Shown: in pieces, positions 8,900 through 15,875 of the stretch
Layout of the letters: the number at the start of each line of letters is the position of its first letter
Position numbering within the stretch: position 1 is the first letter of the stretch
Assembly: GCA_900544025.1 (NCBI GenBank)
Contig: UQTM01000042.1
Coordinates: forward strand, 1 to 28,620
Length of the DNA: 28,620 nucleotides
Direction of reading: 5' to 3'
Source of the DNA: an uncultured Odoribacter sp.
GTDB lineage: Bacteria > Bacteroidota > Bacteroidia > Bacteroidales > Marinifilaceae
Position numbers and translations under genes: made by a program
Notes under the pieces: generated by a model
What the model was told of the DNA's origin: nothing
The model's database searches: none
What the model saw: the letters and a program-made list of their open reading frames with translations, nothing else

Positions 8900-9142
8900 A
8901 TGCGCCAAATCCGGATATGCCTCGGTAGCTCTTGCTATTCGAGAGGAAACCACACCCACCTGGAAGCAATAAAAAAATACATTGCTGAAAACCGGTTGGA
9001 AGCAGAGATTTCTTTCTGTGGCCACCTGTGTGAAGAACAATGCAGCAAAGGCCCTATACTGACCATTGACGGAAGAACTTATCGGGAAGTCAATTTATCG
9101 GGACTATTTAAAATTTTACAAGAAGAATTTCCATGCCACTGA
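8900..9142 (+). CDS. hfsA: Thioredoxin-like [2Fe-2S] protein (HfsA-like)
   Basis: 80-residue electron carrier of the thioredoxin-like ferredoxin/NuoE type. Likely cluster ligands are C7 and C12 (C-x4-C) and C44 and C48 (C-x3-C) followed by the family's xxGP turn; C40 is an extra cysteine. It begins with the usual strand RQIRICLGSSC. It is the first gene of a four-gene run and its last 10 bp overlap the start of the PAS-hydrogenase gene, so the two are probably translationally coupled. The order [2Fe-2S] protein, PAS-hydrogenase, SpoIIE phosphatase, hydrogenase matches the hfsABCD operon described in Thermoanaerobacterium; the symbol is assigned by this synteny. It probably exchanges electrons with the hydrogenase proteins. 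Confidence 0.85.
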   Translation: MRQIRICLGSSCYSRGNHTHLEAIKKYIAENRLEAEISFCGHLCEEQCSKGPILTIDGRTYREVNLSGLFKILQEEFPCH

Positions 9143-10884
9143 AACCGATCTACACCGAGCCGGAAAACTGCCAGGATTGTTACAAATGTATCCGGGAATG
9201 TCCCGTAAAAGCAATCCGCATAGAGGACAACAAAGCCTACATCATAGAGGAACGCTGCATCTATTGTGGCCACTGTACACAGGTTTGCCCGACCGGAGCC
9301 AAGAAAGTAAGGGACGGCATCAGCCGGGCCCGAATGACTTTGGAAAAGTTTCCTAAAGTAATTCTATCCCTCGCTCCTTCTTATGTCAGTGAATTTAGAG
9401 ATATACCCGTTCCCCGGCTCATTGCCGCTATCCGCCGGCTGGGATTTTACGGCGTATCCGAAACGGCTCTGGGTGCGGAAATCGTATCTGCAAAAGTCAG
9501 CCGGCATCTGCAAACATCCGGCCCTGGAACATACATATCCTCTACCTGCCCGGTAACTGTGGAATATATCCGAAAATATTCGGCTTCCCGGCTCCCTTCG
9601 CTCACTCCGGTACTTTCTCCCATGCTATCACATGCCAGATTACTGAAAGCACACTACGGAGAGGATATAAAAATAGTATTTGCCGGACCTTGTATCTGTA
9701 AAAAATTAGAGGCGGACGATCATCCGGAATTGGTGGAAGTCGCACTGACATTTCAAGACCTCGTCCGCTGGTTTGAGAAAGAACATATCTCCCCGGCACA
9801 AGTGCAACCGGAGAATGAAGACGTATTCATCCCCTATGCTTCCGGGATCGGAACCCGTTACCCCATCGAGGGAGGCATGCTGCCCGGAATCGTGACAGCC
9901 GGCAAACCGATCACTAAAATGGCATTTTCAGGATTAGACCAAATCAAAAACTTAATCGATACCCCGGAAGACTTCCCCCGGGATGCGACCTTATTTCTTG
10001 AGCTGTTGGCCTGTAAGGGAGGATGTAGTAACGGTCCGGCCCGGCATTCCGGACTTTCGCCTGCGACCCAAAAATATCTTTTGCAAAACCACCGTAATAT
10101 TCACCCCGGCGATCCGGTAAAAGACTATGGACATTTGGATTTCTCGGCAACTTATACTGCAAATGAAATAAAACAAATTCAGCATACGGGTACAGAAATC
10201 GTCGAGGCTTTAGCGGCGATCGGGAAAACCACCCCACGCGACGAGCTGAACTGTAGCGGTTGCGGCTATGATTCCTGCCGGGACTTTGCAATCGCCATGC
10301 TGGAAGGAAGAGCCGAAGAAAATATGTGCGTATCCTACATGCGCAGAATAGCTCACGGCAAAGCCACGGTCATACTGCAAAAAATACCTGCCGGAGTGTT
10401 ACTGGTAGATGCCGGACTGAAAATATCGGACATGAACCGATATTGCGCAGACCTGTTAGGAGAAGAGATCCGGATGATATACGACGTCTCCCCCGGCCTG
10501 CAAGGTATGGCATTGGATAAAGTATGCTCTTTCAGCGACTCGTTTTATTCCGTACTCCATTCAGGACAGGAAATAAAAGAAAAGCAAATTCGCGAACAAG
10601 ACCGGATATGGCTGCTATCGATCTACAACATACAGCCTCATCAGTTGGTGTTCGGGCTTTTGCAGGATTTACGGGAACCCTATGTTCGCAAAGAATGGAT
10701 ACAGGAAAAAATACGGGAAGTGATACAGAAACACATGGCTACCGTACAGCAAGTGGCCTGCCTGCTGGGAGAAAATGCCGCTTTTTCCGACACGATTCTA
10801 CGCTCCGTGGCAGAAACATTAAAAGACAATCCCGAAAAAGGAATAACCGATGAAACCAAATCCGGCAGACGAAATATTCATTGA
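9133..10884 (+). CDS. hfsB: PAS-containing [FeFe]-hydrogenase-like protein (HfsB), probable sensor
   Basis: 583 residues with five parts. (1) Two [4Fe-4S] ferredoxin motifs: C13/C16/C19/C23 and C42/C45/C48/C52. (2) An [FeFe]-hydrogenase H-domain with L1 as SSTCP (C139), L2 as GPCICKKLE (C187, K190, E193) and L3 as LLACKGGCSNGPAR (C293, C297). (3) A four-cysteine Fe-S domain C373-x2-C376-x4-C381-x16-C398. (4) A PAS domain at roughly 410-520. (5) A C-terminal helical tail. The four H-cluster cubane cysteines are kept, but the proton-relay cysteine that precedes C139 in catalytic enzymes is Thr138, and the usual L3 ending GGGQP is absent. This points to sensing rather than H2 turnover. Its gene overlaps hfsA by 10 bp and the phosphatase gene by 35 bp. 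No signal peptide; cytoplasmic. Confidence 0.9.
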   Translation: MPLKPIYTEPENCQDCYKCIRECPVKAIRIEDNKAYIIEERCIYCGHCTQVCPTGAKKVRDGISRARMTLEKFPKVILSLAPSYVSEFRDIPVPRLIAAIRRLGFYGVSETALGAEIVSAKVSRHLQTSGPGTYISSTCPVTVEYIRKYSASRLPSLTPVLSPMLSHARLLKAHYGEDIKIVFAGPCICKKLEADDHPELVEVALTFQDLVRWFEKEHISPAQVQPENEDVFIPYASGIGTRYPIEGGMLPGIVTAGKPITKMAFSGLDQIKNLIDTPEDFPRDATLFLELLACKGGCSNGPARHSGLSPATQKYLLQNHRNIHPGDPVKDYGHLDFSATYTANEIKQIQHTGTEIVEALAAIGKTTPRDELNCSGCGYDSCRDFAIAMLEGRAEENMCVSYMRRIAHGKATVILQKIPAGVLLVDAGLKISDMNRYCADLLGEEIRMIYDVSPGLQGMALDKVCSFSDSFYSVLHSGQEIKEKQIREQDRIWLLSIYNIQPHQLVFGLLQDLREPYVRKEWIQEKIREVIQKHMATVQQVACLLGENAAFSDTILRSVAETLKDNPEKGITDETKSGRRNIH

Positions 10885-12037
10885 AGTCGATTGCTCCCAA
10901 AAAAATAAAACCGGGAATCCGGTATGTGGGGATTGCTTCCGGTCGCAAAAACTCGAACAGGAAGGCAGGATTATCACCGTCCTTTCCGACGGGCTGGGGA
11001 GCGGCATCAAGGCCTGTGTCCTATCGTCGATGACAGCCACGATGGCAATGAATTACACGGCAATGAACGAAACCATTCTGCAAACAGCCCTCTCGATCAT
11101 CCATACCTTACCGGAAGACCAGGAAAGAAAAATCAGTTATTCCACCTTTTGTATCTTCGACATCGACCGTTCCGGACAAGTCAAAGCGATCGAATACGAA
11201 ACACCTCCGATGTGCTTGTTCCGAAACGGGCAGACGGTAGAAATCCCCAAACAGCGTATCCCGGTGGAACGCGCCGATCTGGAAAACACTTATCTCTGGG
11301 TGTCGGAATTCCGGCTTGAAAAAGAAGACCGCCTGATCTGTTACACCGACGGTGTCAGCCAATCGGGAATGGGCGCTCCACAGATGCCTTTCGGATGGGA
11401 CAAGGAAGTCGTTCCGTATATCGGCAAAATCTTACAGCAGCGTCCCGGCATTTCCGCCAAAGAACTGGCGGGGAAAATCGTAGCCCAGGCAGAGAAAAAC
11501 GACGGTTTCGCTTCGCTCGACGACACCAGCTGTTGTGTGGTATATCGCCGTACCCCCCGCAATCTCCTGATTTGTACAGGACCACCCTATGATCAGGGAA
11601 AAGACGGCTATCTGGCAGAAAAAGTGAACGGCTTTCCGGGGAAAAAGGTCCTATGCGGAGGTACGACTGCAAACATTGTCTCCCGGGAATCAAAACGCCC
11701 CGTCACGGTGGAACTGGACACGCCCGACAAAGAACTCCCCCCTGTTTCCCATATAGAAGGGATCGATCTGATTACGGAAGGAATCCTTACCCTGAGCAAA
11801 GTGGAACGGTTGCTCTCTCTGGAAGTTTGCAAACGTCCGTACGGACCTGCCGAACAAATCATACGGCTTCTTCAAGACAGCGACCACATCACATTCATCG
11901 TGGGGACCCGTATCAACACGGCACACCAGGACCCCAACCTTCCTATCGAACTGGAAATACGGCGTAATGTGGTAAAGAAAATTAAATATTTATTAGAAAC
12001 AAAGTATCTGAAAGACGTAGAAATTAGCTATCTTTGA
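10850..12037 (+). CDS. hfsC: SpoIIE-type PP2C protein phosphatase (HfsC-like)
   Basis: 395-residue serine/threonine phosphatase of the SpoIIE/PP2C class. The metal-binding set is visible: VCGDCF (D28), VLSDGLGSGIKA (D47), CYTDGVSQSG (D167) and SLDDTSCCVVY (D224/D225). The catalytic domain ends near residue 235; a further ~160 residues follow, starting LLICTGPPYDQGKDG and containing KKVLCGGTTANIV, conserved in hydrogenase-linked phosphatases as far as I recall but without a function I can name. The gene overlaps hfsB by 35 bp, so the phosphatase is probably made in step with the PAS-hydrogenase and acts as its output. The target phosphoprotein is not in the window; an anti-anti-sigma factor would be the usual SpoIIE-type target, but none is seen here. 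Symbol by synteny. Confidence 0.88.
   Translation: MKPNPADEIFIEVDCSQKNKTGNPVCGDCFRSQKLEQEGRIITVLSDGLGSGIKACVLSSMTATMAMNYTAMNETILQTALSIIHTLPEDQERKISYSTFCIFDIDRSGQVKAIEYETPPMCLFRNGQTVEIPKQRIPVERADLENTYLWVSEFRLEKEDRLICYTDGVSQSGMGAPQMPFGWDKEVVPYIGKILQQRPGISAKELAGKIVAQAEKNDGFASLDDTSCCVVYRRTPRNLLICTGPPYDQGKDGYLAEKVNGFPGKKVLCGGTTANIVSRESKRPVTVELDTPDKELPPVSHIEGIDLITEGILTLSKVERLLSLEVCKRPYGPAEQIIRLLQDSDHITFIVGTRINTAHQDPNLPIELEIRRNVVKKIKYLLETKYLKDVEISYL
12029..12036 (+). promoter_or_regulatory. Internal -7 box candidate before hfsD
   Basis: TATCTTTG matches TAnnTTTG and overlaps the last codons of hfsC, 26 bp before the first possible start of hfsD. A weak TCTG lies 18 bp upstream. It could allow hfsD to be expressed apart from the sensor and phosphatase. 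Confidence 0.3.
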
Positions 12038-12061
12038 GGCCGCTAAACAAAACGGAAACGG

Positions 12062-13549
12062 ATGCCGGACGATTGCTGCCGTTTTTACACTCGCAATCCG
12101 GATCTGAAATCTAAATCTAAAATTTTCCTTATGCTGTACGACAATTTTGCAATGCTCACCAAACGGGAATTGTTAATTCGAATTGTTAAATTACTAAAAA
12201 ACGACGAATTAATCACCCGGTTGAAATACCTTCCGGTGGAAATGCGCCCCCGCAATAAACGTCCCGTGAGATGTTGTATTCACAAAGACCGTTACATCCT
12301 GAAACATAAAATCATCTCCATTCTCGGATTTGAGATCACAGACGAGGAAATAGACCTGATCCATTTGTCGGATTTCGCGCGAATGGCAATGGCGAACAAA
12401 AATACCAAAGAAAACATCTTATCGGTTGTAAACGAAGCCTGCAGCGCCTGTATCCAATCGCAATATGCGGTAACCAATCTTTGCCGGGGATGTGAAGGAC
12501 GCCCCTGTGTGATGAACTGTCCGAAAACAGCGATCTCTTTCATCGGAGGAAAAGCCAATATCAGCCGGGAAGATTGTGTGAACTGCGGATTATGCCAAAA
12601 AGTATGCCCCTACCACGCCATTGTCTATACGCCCGTTCCCTGCGAAGATGTATGCCCGGTAAAAGCCATTACCAAAGACGATATGGGAGTGGAACATATC
12701 GATAAAGACAAATGTATCTATTGCGGGAAATGTATGCAGACATGCCCCTATGGAGCTATTATGGAGCGTTCCAAAATTATCGATATTCATAAAACATTAA
12801 GCAACCCGAACAAACAGATCGTAGCCATTCCGGCCCCTGCCATCTACGGGCAATTCAATGCATCGCCCGGCCAGGTATTGTCTGCCATCAAGCAAATCGG
12901 ATTCGACGATGTGATCGAAGTGGCTCTGGGAGCGGAAATCACCATAGAAAACGAAGCCAAAGAATTACAGGAAAAAATGCACGAAGGACAGGCATTCATG
13001 ACCACTTCCTGCTGTCCGGCCTATACAGGCTGGGTTGAAAAACATGCTACCATGCTGAAACCTTTCGTTTCGGAAACCCGCAGCCCGATGGTCTATGCCG
13101 CCCGTTATGCCAAAGAGAAATATCCGGATGCCGAAGTGGTATTTATCGGCCCGTGCCTGGCGAAACGCCACGAAGCCGATTCCGTGCCGGAGGTAGATTA
13201 CGTAATGAGTTTTGAAGAATTGGGTGCATTTATGGTAGCTTACGATATCGACGTAGCCAACTGCCCGGAAAAAACGCTTAACGCCAAAGTGACCAAATTC
13301 GGAAGAGGCTTTGCCCAAGCGGGTGGTGTACGCGCTGCCGTAGTCAATACTGCCGGAGACGGTTTTACTACGACTTCCATTGAAGGACTGGATAAAAAGA
13401 ACCAGGCATTGCTGAAAGCTATGGCTAAAAAACCGGAAGCCCAATTCGTAGAAGTTATGGCCTGTGACGGAGGCTGCATCAACGGGCCCTGCTCGTTAGC
13501 TCCCCTCACCTTAGCTAAACGCCAGATTAAAAAAGTACTGGACAAATAA
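12062..13549 (+). CDS. hfsD: Ferredoxin-type [FeFe] hydrogenase (HfsD)
   Basis: 495-residue cytoplasmic hydrogenase. After an N-terminal helical region come ferredoxin motifs at C141/144/149/153, C172/175/178/182 and C218/221/224/228, plus C194-x3-C198, then the H-domain: L1 TSCCP (C317, C318), L2 GPCLAKRHE (C365, K368, E371), L3 EVMACDGGCINGPCS (M466, C468, C472). Unlike HfsB it keeps the proton-relay cysteine (C317), so catalysis is plausible. Departures from classic enzymes are Gly in place of Met in L2 and GPCS in place of GGGQ after L3. The start is uncertain: ATG at 12062 is used because it is 24 bp from hfsC; an in-frame ATG at 12131 gives 472 residues and a more family-like N-terminus. 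Electron donor or acceptor is likely ferredoxin and/or HfsA. Confidence 0.9.
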   Translation: MPDDCCRFYTRNPDLKSKSKIFLMLYDNFAMLTKRELLIRIVKLLKNDELITRLKYLPVEMRPRNKRPVRCCIHKDRYILKHKIISILGFEITDEEIDLIHLSDFARMAMANKNTKENILSVVNEACSACIQSQYAVTNLCRGCEGRPCVMNCPKTAISFIGGKANISREDCVNCGLCQKVCPYHAIVYTPVPCEDVCPVKAITKDDMGVEHIDKDKCIYCGKCMQTCPYGAIMERSKIIDIHKTLSNPNKQIVAIPAPAIYGQFNASPGQVLSAIKQIGFDDVIEVALGAEITIENEAKELQEKMHEGQAFMTTSCCPAYTGWVEKHATMLKPFVSETRSPMVYAARYAKEKYPDAEVVFIGPCLAKRHEADSVPEVDYVMSFEELGAFMVAYDIDVANCPEKTLNAKVTKFGRGFAQAGGVRAAVVNTAGDGFTTTSIEGLDKKNQALLKAMAKKPEAQFVEVMACDGGCINGPCSLAPLTLAKRQIKKVLDK

Positions 13550-13555
13550 TACAAT

Positions 13556-13582
13556 AAAACCGGAGGAAAATCCTCCGGTTTT
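13556..13582. terminator. Terminator of hfs cassette, possibly bidirectional
   Basis: Stem AAAACCGGAGGA / TCCTCCGGTTTT with a 3-nt loop, 6 bp after the hfsD stop codon and followed by T-rich sequence. The A-tract on the other side would let it also serve the convergent acetyltransferase gene, whose stop is about 95 bp away. Confidence 0.85.
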
Positions 13583-13676
13583 TATTTTATCTCAAACGGA
13601 AAAATCGGCCTGTCGTCTGCTTTTCTGCCTCCCTGGCAATTTCCTCCCTTCCCACAGCCCTATCTTTTAAAACAAT

Positions 13677-14141
13677 TTACAGACATTTTTTCATCCAATA
13701 GTTTTTTAAACGCAATCGGTTGGCTTTTCTTCTTTGTTCACGTTCCACGATATATCCTTTCCGCTCGAAGAACGGTCTCGCCGTTTCGGACACTTCAGAA
13801 GTAATTTCCCGGATTCCCCGGTTCCCGGCATATTGTTCGATATGCTCCAGAAGCACTGTCGCCCAACCGGAACCCTGAAAATCTTTATGCACGAACAACG
13901 CATGCAAATAACCTTCGTCCGTAATGGATGCAAAACCGGTAATTTGCTTTTGCTCATTCTCGGCCACAACAAAATAAAGCCCGGTGATCAATTCACCCAA
14001 ATGTGCTTCGTCCTCTCCGCAAGACGCCCAATCTTCGACCTCCTCTTGTGAATAATCCTTCCGGTTTACCGTCAAAACCGTACCCATATATAGCTCTTTC
14101 AATTCCGGGATGTCCGACTGTTGCGCTTTTCTCACATTCAT
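13677..14141 (-). CDS. GNAT family N-acetyltransferase
   Basis: 154-residue acetyl-CoA-dependent acetyltransferase. The acetyl-CoA pyrophosphate loop is in FVHKDFQGSGWATVLLEHIE, preceded by the typical strand YLHALFV, and the C-terminal part has the usual FFERKGYIV turn. The start is the ATG at 14141 (MNVRKAQQSD, with the family's usual N-terminal R-K-A strand); a TTG four codons upstream is less likely. The substrate cannot be predicted. It lies 60 bp downstream of hydG on the same strand and may be co-transcribed with it. Confidence 0.85.
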   Translation of the reverse strand: MNVRKAQQSDIPELKELYMGTVLTVNRKDYSQEEVEDWASCGEDEAHLGELITGLYFVVAENEQKQITGFASITDEGYLHALFVHKDFQGSGWATVLLEHIEQYAGNRGIREITSEVSETARPFFERKGYIVEREQRRKANRLRLKNYWMKKCL

Positions 14142-14201
14142 AATCTCTGGCAATTTTTACATTCGCTTTTCTTTTTTACATCTTTACGACAAACCCTTTT
14201 T

Positions 14202-15701
14202 CTACATATAAAGATCACGTTCTCCCGAAGCGATCCGGTTATAATAAGACAGGAATGTCGGTAGTAATTTCTTATCGCTGAAAAACGGCATACCCTCGAT
14301 TGCCTTCAACTCCTGTTCGATCAGTTCTTCACCGATCCGCCGGGTTTCCGCCGAAGCATAGTCGTTCAGGTACTCCCGGAAAGTCAATACGGCATTCAAC
14401 TTACAAAACTTTCCTTCTATCCCTTTCCCCAGCAAGGTCATAATCTTATCACCCGTCCGTCCGCAGCGATAACCGGCCGTGCAAAAGGAAGTAATATATC
14501 CGTCTGTAGCTAGCTCACGTACCACCTCGTCCAGGCTGCGTTCATCCCCCAGCATAAACTGTACTTTATCGGGATTCTCGTCCTGCCTCTTTTTTTGCGC
14601 GTAAGCTCCGATTCCAATCTTACTCGACGCATCCGTCTGTGTACATCCGTAATGAATAATCTCCCGCCTCAGATCGGCTCTTTCCCTGGCCGTCACGATC
14701 AATCCGGTATAAGGCACGGCCAATCGCAAAACAGTTACAATACGCTTAAACGCGTCGTCTTTCACCAAATAAGGCGAATTCTCACTCACAAACGAACCGG
14801 GGGCAGGCTGCATCCGTGGAAAAGAAATCGTGTGAGGCCCTATACCGAACTGTCTTTCCAGATCATGTGCATGATGCACCAATCCCATCACTTCGAAACG
14901 CCAATCGTATAAACCGAACAAAGCCCCGATCGCCACATCGTCGATCCCGGCATCCATAGCCCGGTGCATCGCATACAAACGCCACCGGAAATTCCCTTTT
15001 ACCGTATGGGCCGGATGCAATTCGGCATACCGTTCCCGGTGGTAAGTTTCCTGGAACACCTGATAAGTACCAATACCGGCACGCCACAGCTTTCTCAAAT
15101 CCCCGATACTCATCGGAGCCGCATTGATATTGATACGGCGGATATTATTAAACCCATTCCCGGAAGGAATCGTTCTCTTGGTTGCATAAATCGCAGCCAT
15201 AGAATCGGCTATATAATCGGCATCACTCTGCGGATGCTCTCCATAAACGGCAATCAGGCGCTTATGCCCTTCGTCTATTACCGCCTCTGTTTCCCGTCGC
15301 ACTTCCTCCATCGTCAGCACATGCCTTTTCTCTTCACAATTTTCACTCCGGAAACCGCAATAAACACAGCTATTCACACAAAGATTCGAGCAATACAACG
15401 GAGCAAAAAATACAATACGGTTATCATACACACGCTTTTTCACCTCTAAGGCTGCTTCCCGCATCTCCTCCAACAATTCCGGATCGGTCACATTCAACAG
15501 TACCGCCGTCTCCTCCGGTGTCAGCAAATTAATCCCCAGCGACTTTTTCAAAATGTCGCGAACATGCTGCGGGTCGGGATTTTTATACGTTTCCAGATTC
15601 CGAAAAATATTTTCTTCATCGATAAAATCTTTCCCGTTAACCAAGTATTTTTCTATCTCGGCAGGCCTTACTACCTGCTGTGCCCATTCTCTTACATTCA
15701 T
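14202..15701 (-). CDS. hydG: [FeFe]-hydrogenase maturase HydG (radical SAM tyrosine lyase)
   Basis: HydG splits tyrosine to give the CO and CN- ligands of the H-cluster di-iron centre. The 499-residue protein has the radical-SAM motif C108-x3-C112-x2-C115 (CVNSCVYCG), preceded by the family's FFAPLYCSN, and a ThiH-like body with GNGFNNIRRININAAPMS. The C-terminal domain ends with CTAGYRCGRTGDK and, 20 residues on, GKFCKLNAVLTF. In classic HydG the auxiliary-cluster motif is C-x2-C-x22-C; here the second position is Gly410 and a cysteine sits three residues later (C407, C413, C433). It faces the hfs operon and would serve HfsD and HfsB. hydE and hydF are not in the window. A near-consensus -7 box lies about 30 bp upstream. 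Confidence 0.95.
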   Translation of the reverse strand: MNVREWAQQVVRPAEIEKYLVNGKDFIDEENIFRNLETYKNPDPQHVRDILKKSLGINLLTPEETAVLLNVTDPELLEEMREAALEVKKRVYDNRIVFFAPLYCSNLCVNSCVYCGFRSENCEEKRHVLTMEEVRRETEAVIDEGHKRLIAVYGEHPQSDADYIADSMAAIYATKRTIPSGNGFNNIRRININAAPMSIGDLRKLWRAGIGTYQVFQETYHRERYAELHPAHTVKGNFRWRLYAMHRAMDAGIDDVAIGALFGLYDWRFEVMGLVHHAHDLERQFGIGPHTISFPRMQPAPGSFVSENSPYLVKDDAFKRIVTVLRLAVPYTGLIVTARERADLRREIIHYGCTQTDASSKIGIGAYAQKKRQDENPDKVQFMLGDERSLDEVVRELATDGYITSFCTAGYRCGRTGDKIMTLLGKGIEGKFCKLNAVLTFREYLNDYASAETRRIGEELIEQELKAIEGMPFFSDKKLLPTFLSYYNRIASGERDLYM

Positions 15702-15728
15702 CTTATAAAACCTTCTAATATATCTTTA

Positions 15729-15735
15729 CAAAGTA
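15729..15735 (-). promoter_or_regulatory. -7 box candidate for hydG
   Basis: On the minus strand this reads TACTTTG, one T short of TAnnTTTG, 28 bp before the hydG ATG. No clear -33 box. Weak support. Confidence 0.25.
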
Positions 15736-15823
15736 CATCAATATTTCGGACTTGTAAAAACCCGCCACCGTATTTTTAATTTATTTTTTTCAATACAACG
15801 ATAAATATTATTTATCAAACAAA

Positions 15824-15856
15824 ATTCCCGTAAAACTCAAATCGTTCTACGGGAAT
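15824..15856 (-). terminator. Terminator of DUF5723-SPOR gene
   Basis: Arms ATTCCCGTA / TACGGGAAT (9 bp) with a 15-nt loop, 20 bp after the stop codon on the minus strand, followed there by TTTTGTTTG. The long loop makes it weaker than the others in the window. Confidence 0.6.
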
Positions 15857-15875
15857 CCATATCTATCGTTCACCT

